DNA from: Pigoraptor chileana
Taxonomy: Eukaryota; Opisthokonta; Filasterea
NCBI GenBank assembly: GCA_943704495.1
Contig: CALSCR010000757.1
Location: forward strand, 1 to 20,551
Reading direction: 5' to 3'
DNA length: 20,551 bases
Shown piece after piece: positions 1-9,237 of the stretch. The translations under genes were made by a program, and so were the position numbers. Below the pieces are notes generated by a model. The model saw nothing but the letters and a program-made list of their open reading frames with translations, made no database searches and had not been told where the DNA came from. The first letter of the stretch is position 1; every line of letters begins with the position of its first letter.

Positions 1-46
<46 letters not shown>
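1..46. repeat. (CA)n-(TA)n microsatellite at left edge
   Basis: Four CA units followed by about eighteen TA units. It ends at TATAG, which may be the acceptor of the first visible channel exon, so the repeat probably lies in an intron. Confidence 0.95.
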
Positions 47-47
<1 letters not shown>

Positions 48-54
48 TTTATAG

Positions 55-451
55 ACCGAGCAATTTCATGCACTTACAAGCACCATTCATGCCCGCCTCC
101 GCCTTCACCAATCCAACGGCAGAGCTCGGCGACAGTCCGCGGCAGTTTTACCAAGTCATTTACTGGCTGAATGTGTTCGACAGTTTTGCGCTCGTGATGT
201 TTTCCCTCGAGATCTGCCTCAAATGGGTCGACGATTGGCAGGGATTCTGGAAAGATGGCTGGAACGTCTTCGATTTCTTCATCACTCTTCTGGTGAGCAG
301 CCATCTGTGCATGCCTATGGGAATGCGCTGTGTTGGCTTACACATACGCACGCGAGATTGCATGTATCCGTGCCACTCAATCCTCTTCTCTCCTCTTTAC
401 ATTATCAAACACTCCCTCCCCCCCCACACACACGTATATGCACACGCATAT

Positions 452-482
<31 letters not shown>

Positions 483-798
483 CTCACACAACATCCCTAA
501 CATACCCCATCCGCCCACACATTGCAGTCTGCGCTTCCTGTTATCATCGAGCTCTCCCCCGCGGCATTGGACCACAGGTCTGGCATTTACAAGACTGCAA
601 AAACACTGCGTGCCTTTCGCGTGTTGAGGACCTTCAAAATGGTGGTCCGATTCGGCAGTCTCCGCATCATCGTGCTTACCATCCTCCAGGCCTTTCAGGT
701 GCGCCAACCGACGCACGTGACAATTTTGATTGGGACGCGCACCAATCTCATACTTGAATATGTGTTTGGAGCCATTAGAGTGGATGGAGATTGTGTGT

Positions 799-835
<37 letters not shown>

Positions 836-3502
836 TGTGTGTGTTTGTATGTGGCCGCACAATAGAGAACAGAATTGAAACGGCTCAGCATATGACAAAG
901 CCACTTCTGGGCTTAACTGGAGGTTTACCATGTCTACGTGCATGTGTATGTGAGCCCTTCCAACTGACTTAACTCGACTCCCTCCTCCCCCTACTACTAC
1001 TACTACACACACACGCACACACAACACACCGCCACCACCACCCTCTCTGTCTCTTCGTAACACCGCAGTCCATGGCCGTCTTTATGCTACTTCTGTCGAT
1101 CATGTCATACATTTTTGCCATTATTGCAATCAGCATATTCGACTCGTATACAAAGTCAAAGCGAACTGACCTCGATTACCACAACAGCTTTTCGTGGGTT
1201 TTTATATGCATTGCGAGGATGCACTCTTTGGCACATCACACACGCACACACCCATCCCACATGCGCGTGTGTGTCTCCCTGTGTGTTATATTTTTACCAC
1301 GCCTATTCCCTTTTATACACGCGTCCCATCGTCCATCGCACTCACACACACACTTCATTCCCACCACACACACGCACACCGCAACTGCCTTCCGTAGATC
1401 GCTCCCGCGAACACTTGCGACCATCTTTCAGCTGCTGACATTTGACCACTGGTGGGCGATCTGGCACGACGTCTCAAAGGTCATCAATCCCGGACTCACG
1501 GCTATCTTCATCCTCTCGTGGGTGTGGGTCGGCGGCTTCATCATGAAGAACATTTTTGTCGGTGTCATGGGTGAGCGAGTCAGCCGTATGTCGTGCGTAT
1601 GCATGTAGGGTGGTCACCGTAATGCAGCCGCTATTCACTTGGGTGTTTGCGTACGTGTACACATGCAACACAAACACACACACATATGCATGCATTCGTG
1701 TGTGTGGGTGCGTGGTGTGCATTTGTAGTGTGTGTGTGGATGATGCACCTTCCACAATTTTGTCGAGGCTGTTTTACATTTGTATAATCCGGCGGATGAA
1801 GCCTTCATGATGATACACTGACCACACCGTCCCACTTTCTCCATTCTTTCGTTCCCATTGTTTGCAATGTCAAAAACGATACGCTATTGCAATATTTGCT
1901 GTATTGCAGTTAACAACTTTTCGAACATTAGCAACATGCTCCAACAGCAACAGCAAACAGTGCAAAAACAGAGGCAAATGGACAAAATGAGACGGAGACT
2001 CAACAAGGAGCTTGAGCGCCAGGATCTCAAGCGTCACGCGTCCCGGTGAGCACGCACACACGCATTTTGTCTTTCTTGTCTGTTGGATGTCGGTTGCACA
2101 CCGAATGACTCACGCGCATTCATGCACAAACATATACATACATACACACGCACACACACACGCACACGCACACACACACGCACACACAAACACAAACAAA
2201 TAGGTTCAATCTGGGGGTTGCAGACGAGGCTGCCGTCAATGCGGAACTGAATCGGGACATTCCGCACGATCCCAACGACAACACAAACGGCGCTTCAAAG
2301 GACGCGAATCAGCCCGAGATCACGCCAATCAACGTGCCCGATGGTGCTGCGGACGGCTTTGTGGGGCAGGGAGGTGCAGGTGGAGCGCCCCCCGCAATCG
2401 CCGTCGAGTCAGACCACAGCATCGGAGGAAGAGCTCCCGGACTGGACATTCTTGACGCGTGAGTGTGTGTGTGTGTGTGTGTCTATGTTTGATTGGGATT
2501 TGTTTGTATCTGTGTTGCCCCTTGCAATGCATGTGAATGCAGGGATTTGTGGGACTCTTTGTGTTGTTGTTGCTGGTTGAAGACCGTACTTAACGAGCTT
2601 GGTGTTTGTGCATGCACATTCACTTTGCCTGTCTCTTTGTTTGTCTGCGTTGTGGAGTCCATGGGCACTCAGAGAACTGAATCCCACATTTGTTTGTCTG
2701 TCCGTCCATGCGCATCAGGAGTGTATCGCGGCCGAATTTGTTGCGGAGAGCGAGTGCTGCGTCTGCGCACGATGTGCGACGGAGAATGAGCGAGCTCATG
2801 ATGGAGACACAGGACGATGCCATTGGTGCGTGTGTGCGTGTGCAGTAACGGTTGTGCATTTGGTTGCGTATCCGTCATACATCATCATCTGCTCGCCCGT
2901 TACTTATCACTCTGTTGTGTGTGTGTATGTGGTATGTGTGTGTATGTATGGATGCGGGCGTGCGATTGTGCATGTTCGTGTCCCAGCTTGACGTCACCGA
3001 AGATGCGTCACTCCTTCACCAATCGCTTACGTTGTTCTTCTTTTTGTTTTGCGTTCCCATTCTGTGTTCCAGGTTGGGAAGCAACCGTCGCGGAAAACTT
3101 GGCGTCACTCGCCGCCAACCGCAACGAGACAATGTGGCCGCGGGACACTTTGTTTAAGTACTATCAGCTGATGGAGACTCTGCAGGAGAATATGAAGGAG
3201 TACCAGGAGCTGCAGACGCTGGCGTGTGAGTGTACACACATGCACACACACATGCCTGCATATGGTCACACGTGTGCGACGGCTGTGTCTTTCGGTTGGA
3301 TTGTTGGTATTTTGTCTGACACACATTATGTGTTGATAGTTGTGAACTTGGCTTCTCTCTTGCCTTGTGCCATATCTGTGCGGATGCTGGATATGAGTGC
3401 TTGTTTGTTGTGGTAGTCATATCTGCGTCTAATTTGTTCTTCTCGCTCTTCCGCCTTCATCCATCTGCAGCACTTGCGCTCCTCGAACTGCACGACTCGT
3501 AG
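55..3502 (+). CDS. CATSPER2: CatSper2-like voltage-gated calcium channel subunit, 5' partial
   Basis: Pore-forming subunit of the CatSper calcium channel, which acts in the flagellar membrane in known cases. Exons read by hand: about 55-292, 528-698, 1069-1193, 1398-1570, 1910-2045, 2204-2458, 2719-2825, 3073-3225, 3471-3502. All junctions are GT-AG and keep frame, giving 462 residues after the left edge (human CATSPER2 is about 530). The first exon holds S2-S3 (motifs FWKDGWNVFDF). The second holds S4 with Arg/Arg/Arg/Lys at three-residue spacing (LRAFRVLRTFK). The third holds S5. The fourth holds the pore with TFDHW, fitting the CatSper T-x-D-x-W selectivity motif, and S6. The exon 4/5 join restores GVMVNNF just after S6, a CatSper2-like sequence. 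A Gln-rich, charged coiled coil and an LMETLQENMKEYQELQ tail follow. S1 and the N terminus lie outside the window. The ATG at 68 is probably internal, since a TATAG acceptor ends at 54 and S1 would otherwise be missing. Which CatSper paralogue this is rests on recalled motifs. Confidence 0.9.
425..490. repeat. Intronic (CA)n run before acceptor, channel intron 293-527
   Basis: Interrupted CA array in the 3' half of the intron, ending 37 bases before the ATTGCAG acceptor. No matching GT run is seen near this donor. Confidence 0.9.
699..1068 (+). repeat. Intron with (GT)n near 5' side and (CA)n near 3' side
   Basis: Channel intron of 370 bases. A GT array covers about 791-854 and a (CTA)n/(CA)n array about 991-1030. 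The two are complementary and flank the middle of the intron. The CACCGCAG acceptor is at 1068. Confidence 0.9.
1236..1383. repeat. Alternating CA and GT runs in channel intron 1194-1397
   Basis: CA-rich about 1236-1257, GT-rich about 1262-1287, then CA-rich about 1341-1383 just before the CCGTAG acceptor. Short open frames across this stretch are repeat artefacts. Confidence 0.85.
1666..1739. repeat. CA then GT runs in channel intron 1571-1909
   Basis: A CA run (about 1668-1685) is followed by a GT run (about 1699-1739), so a hairpin could form locally inside the 339-base intron. The order is the reverse of the donor-GT/acceptor-CA layout. Confidence 0.85.
2141..2199. repeat. (CA)n run abutting acceptor of channel intron 2046-2203
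   Basis: CA/CGCA repeats run up to AAATAG, the acceptor at 2203. No pyrimidine tract precedes the acceptor, so the CA run occupies its place. Confidence 0.9.
2459..2483. repeat. (GT)n run at donor of channel intron 2459-2718
   Basis: The donor GTGAGTG leads directly into a GT run. Further GT/CA runs in the next introns cover about 2913-2950 (GT) and 3232-3255 (CA). Confidence 0.9.
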
Positions 3503-4912
3503 AAGCCCAAAGCAGTGACACTCATACATACAGGCGCGGGCACACACACTTACACATGCGCACAAGCATGCACATATACTACTCACACATACCACGAAAT
3601 CACTCGCACAGAATAGTTGCTGGCCAGTGTGGCGTGTAATTGTACATCCGTGCATTATTGCAGTTGTCAATCAGTGCGAATATAGCCAGCGGCATCTCGT
3701 CTAATATGGATCATTATCACTGCAGTTGCGCCGTGTCCAACGTATAGACTGACGCGTGTTCTTACTTGACAGACACCGACGCAGTCTCCCACCAGCTAAT
3801 CCCATCACACACACCCCACTCTGTTGCAACTGTTGACTGTTACTGTTGACTAGGGCACACCGCCAATGCTTAACCAGCGCATACTACAGTAAGCGTCTGC
3901 GAAGGTCAATAATAGGCGCCGATCCCCCATCTCATGCACTCAGTACTCTTGGTACACGCCCAGCTGCTCTGGAGTCCTTCTGAGGCCCCTCAGTGTTCAG
4001 GAACTAAGGAGCACTTTCGCATGAGCCCAGTCAGTAAGCTGAAACGGGACTGTACTCGCCTGGGTCCGTAGCAATTACCGTACTGCAGTGAGACCGCCAG
4101 GCCAGTCCGGCCGCGGACACCCAGGCGGCACGCATGCCAATCGCTGACTCAAGAGGCTGCCGCGACGGTACCCGCACTGGCCGACTGGCTCGGTGGTCGT
4201 GGCCGGCAGTGTCGACGTTCGTCATGCCGCACAGTTTTCTATTAGTACTCGGACCTTCCGCACGGCTATCAATGCTCGGAGGCGGAACTGAAAGGACCAA
4301 GACTGCGCCGTCGGCGGGACTAAGCGGCGGGGGTGGCATTACTGGAACGGGATCCACCGTGTCCAATGCTCACTGACTGACTGACGGAGTCACCGCCGCC
4401 GGGCCGCGAGGGTGAGCGCCTCCGCGTCAGTGCGGAATCACGTACGGGTACTGATTCTGAGTATCTTTGTCACGGCCGTTGCACGCCACCACTTTTCAGG
4501 ACAATGCGGACGGCTCAGTGCCGGCCGTACAGTGGTGACCATGCAAATAGCAGGCCGACCGCGACTGAGCTGCAGTGCCAGTATGGTTCGCAAATCAGGC
4601 AGCCGTGGCCGCCAGCCCGCAGCTGGGTAACCTGCGATCACGTGCCGGCGCCAGCGTATCCGTTCGTTCTACTTCTTCAGCGTGATCAGTGTGGACAGCT
4701 GTACTTGCCTTTTCATATTCAACGCTGAAGACATATCATGCATCACAGTGTCCGTTCCTGCTTCGATTACCATTGTGCCGCGCATTACATTCTGTAATCA
4801 CGCCATCCTCCGTGGTGGTGTTGATTTGTTGTCCCACAACGCTGTCAGTGCGCCTTCACTAGCTTACAGGGGCATCACATGGGCTCATCTTCTATTTCTA
4901 AGTTCCAATGAG
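3503..4912. other. Intergenic spacer, CAGT/ACTG-rich, no gene recognised
   Basis: The 3' flank of the channel gene includes a CA run at about 3535-3590. From about 3620 to 4700 the sequence has almost no microsatellite and unusually many CAGT and ACTG tetramers, with a short ACTGTTG tandem at 3829-3851 and ACTGACTGACTGAC at 4372-4385. Open frames on both strands up to about 110 codons show no recognisable domain. The last 200 bases should hold the promoter or 5' leader of the HADHA-like gene; a CCAAT at 4906-4910 touches its start. An undetected upstream exon of that gene is possible here. Confidence 0.6.
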
Positions 4913-6332
4913 ATGATGGCATCTGGCAAGGATGTGCAAGTCCTGTATCGTTCCTCCGTGGGAAAGTTTGGTGACAAAGGCGCGCATGCGGAGACCAGCG
5001 AAAAACTGGCAGCATTTGTAGTGCTCGATGCGATCGGAAGGGAACACAATGCAATCAATCGCAGATTCGCGGAGGATTTGGGTGCGGCTGTAGCAGAGGT
5101 GCGAGAGGGAGCTGTTAACGGGCGTGTCGCCGTCGTTGTGTTTGTGAGTGCCAAAAAGGACAGCTTTGTCGTTGGTGCCGACATCGAAGATGAGGTGGGT
5201 GCGTGTGCGTGTCGTGGCTGTCGGACCCACAACTGTGTGATGATGATTTCATATTCAGAGTGACATGTTGTGCTTGCGATTTCTTTGTATATTTGCATTG
5301 TAACCGTCCTCATCATTTTCACTTTCAATCACACATTGTCTTATTCTGACATGCCACACCTTGTATTCGAATGCACTGTCGGTTATCTGTCGAATTCTCA
5401 TTGCAGATCTGCACGTACAGAGATGCGTCCGTGGCAGCACGAGATTCGCAGGCCTTGCAGGGGCTGTTCACTGCGATTGAATGTCTTCCGATTGCTACCA
5501 TTGCTGTGTTGTGGGGTCACTGTCTCGGCGGCGGTTTTGAGCTTGCGCTTGCGTGCGACTACCGATTGTATGTTGATGGCGCGCCTTGCACTGTCGGATT
5601 GCCCGAAGTTAAAATCGGCCTGATTCCGGGTATGTATATCTGAATTGGATGTGTGTGCGTGTGTGCGTACATGCATATATGCATATGTGTAAGGCCCTTC
5701 AATGTGTGTGTGCGTGTGTGTGTGCGTGTGTGTGTGTAAGGTATGTCAACGTGCGTGGCTGCCTGCATTCATATTATGCTGGGTTACACTTGTCAATGAT
5801 TTTGTGTCTCAGCGTAGTGTTGTGCTCTCTTCATTTGCCGTTGCAAATCGACGATGGCGCAATGCTTGCCACTATGCTTACAGCACTCACATACTATCAC
5901 TGTGCTCACCTCTCCCAGGCTTCTCACTGCTTGATGAACTACGCAAGTAATGCACAATGCACAGACACATATATAACTAATGCATATCCTTCTGTGTTGC
6001 AGGCGCGGGTGGATGTGTGCGACTCACTCGGCTGATTGGGCTGAGCAAGGCTCTTCCTCTCATTCTCCGCGGGGCTTCCCTGGATGCGGCGGCGGCGGCG
6101 CGTGGGCGGATTCTATCGGGTGTCATTGGGGTGTCACTGAATGGCAGCGCTTCCTTCCGCGATTTGGTTGCCGATAGCGGTCGGGACAGTCTCATCGGAG
6201 CATTGTATGGGCCGGTAAGGAAAGGAAACTGACTGAGGAGTTGCAACTCACATTCCTCTCTGTTATCGATTCTGTGGATGTACTTGTACGTTTGTTTGTT
6301 TGTTTGCTTGCTTGCTTGTTTGTATGTGTGTA

Positions 6333-6363
<31 letters not shown>

Positions 6364-8605
6364 TGTGTGTGTTCATTCATGTGGCTGTGTGCTGTGTGCG
6401 CATTCTACGCTACGATCAGCGTCCTGTTGTATTTAACACGCTTCACTTCATTTCCCTGGCCGTGAAACACCGGGGGAAACCAAAACAAAACAAAACTACA
6501 AACCAACCAAACAAACGAACCAGCTGTCAATTATGTGGTCTCAGAAACGGTTCAACGCACCACTCGACACCGGCGCCAAATTTAAACGCGAAGAAGGCCC
6601 TCTGCGGTGGTGGATCGGTCGACAGCTACTGTACTTTGTTGCGCGCACACAGCTGTCACGTGCGTCCATCCATCCGTTTCCAGCACCATATCACGCCCTG
6701 TATGCGTGTGTTGTTGGTGCCGCCGCATCGATTGAGTCTGCACTTGCAGTAGAAGCTGCGCAGTTTGGTTGCGTCGCTGTGACGCCAGAGGCAAAGAGCC
6801 TAATGACGTTGTTTCGTGCTGGCAGCAGCACTCGTCGCCGCGCACTGGCGGGAGACAGCAGCATATCCGCACGGAGTGCAGGAAGTCGGGAAGTGCAGAC
6901 GGAGAAAGATGGCATTGCAACGGGCGATTGGATGACAGCACACGGCATTGTGATCGTTGGTGCCGCACGTCCGTCGGCGTCCCTCGCACAGTCGTACATA
7001 AAGGCGGGGATTCGTGTGCATGTTGTCGACGCAAACGAAGAATCACTCCGGACACTTCTGGGAGATGTCACAAAGATGCTATCGACGAATGTGCGCGGTG
7101 GCGAAGGTGGCAGCGACAAGATGAAGCTGCTGTCCACCGGAACATCTCTTGATTGCCCCTTTGTCAAAACTGCGAAATTCGCAATTGTGAACTCGCGGCG
7201 CCTCGCTTGGCCACTTCCTTCGAACGGCAGCAGCGAGATCGATGTGCACTCTTTACAACTCGGTCGTCGCAGCACAAAAGCACCATCTGCTGTCGACTTT
7301 CACGCAATGTCGGGTGATGCGGCGGCGGACTCTGCCGTTGTCGCAACGCACGCCACTCTGGCGGCACTCGATGGGTCACGTGATTGTGCCGTTGCCGTCA
7401 ACATGAGCGGATGGTCCGCGTCGCACATGTCACGTGCCGTGGCAAGGGCGAGCGATGCCCTTGCATCACTGGGTGGTCACGTGCCGTCATCCGCGGGGCC
7501 GCGCAAGCAGCACGCGGTGTGCGGCATCAACATTGCGAGCGTTGCCTCCGTCACCCGACCAGGCGTGATTGCGCCGCCAGCTGCGTGTGCTGAGCTGTAC
7601 CCCTTTGAAGCATCCGATGTGTCTGCAGTGAGGCGATGTGCTGTCGCTGTGTCTCGCGGTGGACGCACGCCCGTGCTTGCCGCGGGACCGCACGGACATA
7701 TTGTCGACCATCTTGTGCGTGCGTGGTTTTCGGTAGCATCGGCCCTTTTGTTTGACGGAAATTGCACCATTGGGTTTGTCGAGCGATGCGCACGTGACTT
7801 TGGCTTTGTGAGCGGTCCCTTGGGACTTATTGACCGAATGGGGCTGCGAGAGTGCCTCACTGGCGGCCTCGGCGCGTGGTCACGTGCACGGCGGACAGGC
7901 GAAACGAGTCCGGGGCAGCTTGGGGGTGCGGACATTGACGAGGACCTTTTGTGCGGTGCGCTGGAAGTACTTGCCGGTGGCGGACACGACGGGTGCGACC
8001 CAGTCACCGGAAGTGGGTGCGGCTTTCTGCGCTATGCGGGTGCGCGTGTTGTCGGGGTGAATCCCGCTGCGGTGACTGCAGTTGCCGTCGCTGCGCGAGA
8101 GAGGGAGTGCCGCCGACTGACACCCCTGCGACAGTGGAGCTTGCTGCGCTGGGGCATCGTCTCCTCCGCCGAGGTTGTGGACGCCCTCGTTCTGAGCCTT
8201 TCCAACGAAGCCTGCCGTCTTGCAGCATCCACAGGCATACCAGTGGAGGAAATTGACCTGCTTTGCGTCTTGGCATTGGGCTTCCCCGCGCACCACGGCG
8301 GACCCATCAGCTACGCCGATCGTCGCGGATGCGCTTCGTGTGTGCGTGCGCTTGCAGGCGTGTCGTCTCGACTGAGGCTGGCAGAGGGTCCCCTGACGCC
8401 GTGTCCTGCGTTTGTGCGCGCGGCTTCGTCGTCGTCGCGCTTTTATCCGCTCATTCCGCCCGAAACAGCCGGTGGACTGAAGTCCGGCGCAGTTCCGTGG
8501 ATGCTTCCGATGGGCAGAGTTGGTACTGTGGTCACGTGCACCTTCTTCATTGCGCTTTTCCTGTTCGCCATGATGACGGCGACGGAATATCAGTTGGTGC
8601 GGTGA
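4913..8605 (+). CDS. HADHA/FadJ-like enoyl-CoA hydratase with degenerate 3-hydroxyacyl-CoA dehydrogenase half
   Basis: Homologue of the two-domain alpha subunit of the fatty acid beta-oxidation complex. Exons 4913-5194, 5407-5629, 6003-6214, 6524-8605 give 932 residues (family about 720-760). The crotonase half (about 1-240) has FVVGADI, GHCLGGGFE with catalytic Glu139, and GLPE with Glu161, then IPGAGG. The linker resembles HADHA (YPAPL-like PFPAPYHAL, VTPEAKSLMTLF). The dehydrogenase half (about 380-890) is recognisable by DFGFVSGPLGLID and GFPAHHGGPISYAD but has lost key signatures: the NAD loop GxGxxG reads GAARPS (about 385-390), the catalytic His of the GxHFF block reads Asn in GINIA (about 575), and the PGF block reads PHG. 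I infer an active hydratase (residues intact) and an inactive dehydrogenase. After the usual FY end there are about 50 more residues with a hydrophobic stretch (about 905-926). Start chosen at the first of two adjacent ATGs that open the domain. No clear mitochondrial presequence is seen, so an upstream exon may be missing. It is not certain whether it acts in mitochondria or peroxisomes. Confidence 0.88.
5650..5737. repeat. Interrupted (GT)n arrays in intron 5630-6002
   Basis: Two GT/GCGT runs in the first third of the intron, close to the donor GTATGT. The acceptor side (GTGTTGCAG at 6002) is preceded by CA-containing ACAATGCACAGACACAT at 5952-5968. Confidence 0.9.
6290..6371. repeat. (GTTT)n/(GCTT)n then (GT)n in intron 6215-6523
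   Basis: A tetranucleotide run (6290-6322) leads into a GT run (6323-6371). At the 3' end of the same intron an A/C run (6476-6522) contains AAAC units and replaces any pyrimidine tract before the acceptor AACCAG. The two ends are complementary (see findings). Confidence 0.9.
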
Positions 8606-9237
8606 AATTGCATGTGTGGCAGGCATGCGATGCCCGTCTCTGTGATAAAGTACGTGTGGTTGCGCCTGGCGGGAACGAACCAGAGATCGATGTGCGTTAC
8701 ACTTGAAGATGTGGTCCACACACTGCTCTGTTCGCAGCGTTCTCTCTCTCTCTTTCTTTGGCGTAGTCCATAGCCATAGCGCCTAAGGCACAGCCTACAT
8801 TTTGTTCCATAATACAAATGACCACGACGAAGGACACATATTCCATATTCCATGCTGCGGGTTGTCTCCTGAAGTACGCATTGTGTGTCTCTCGCTTGAC
8901 ATGATTGAATCGACTGCATAGGCTAAGCCAGCCGGTCCACATGATAAATAATTTGGAGAACAAATAAGAAATTCGACACAGTCACATGCAGAAACAGTCT
9001 TATACATACACACACACACACGCAGACACACATATGTGGGCGCTGCGAATTTAAATTTAACGTATCGGATCTGTCACAAAAAACAGAAGTTCTTTTCGTT
9101 TGGAAGAAGTTTGTACAATAGGTAGACGCGCACGCAAGCACACGGCAGGCAATAACAGCAGAACGAACACGACAGATATGTGCAATTCAGGTCACACGGG
9201 TGGGCGGTTGACCCGATATGGCAAAGCAGTTTCATCT
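8606..9237. other. Spacer between convergent genes (two 3' flanks)
   Basis: It holds the 3' flanks of the HADHA-like gene and of the Cdh1 gene. Visible landmarks are a CT run at about 8742-8758, a CA run at about 9002-9034 and ATAAATAATTT at 8944-8954, which might serve polyadenylation. No gene is seen. Confidence 0.7.

Noticed and set aside
405-860. Open frames rich in HTHTHT or VCVCVC on both strands
   Set aside because: They are translations of CA/GT microsatellites inside introns; true exons on either side splice over them.
4031-4376. Open frames of 111 (-) and 80 (+) codons in the CAGT-rich spacer
   Set aside because: Low-complexity Pro/Gly/Ser-rich products overlapping each other, with no recognised motif or splice pattern.
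8474-8520. A possible 46-base intron near the end of the HADHA-like gene
   Set aside because: It is far shorter than every other intron here, and the spliced frame soon ends with no gain in family similarity.
7880-8719. 279-codon minus-strand open frame
   Set aside because: It lies antisense to the long HADHA-like exon, shows no domain, and is a product of the GC-rich coding composition.
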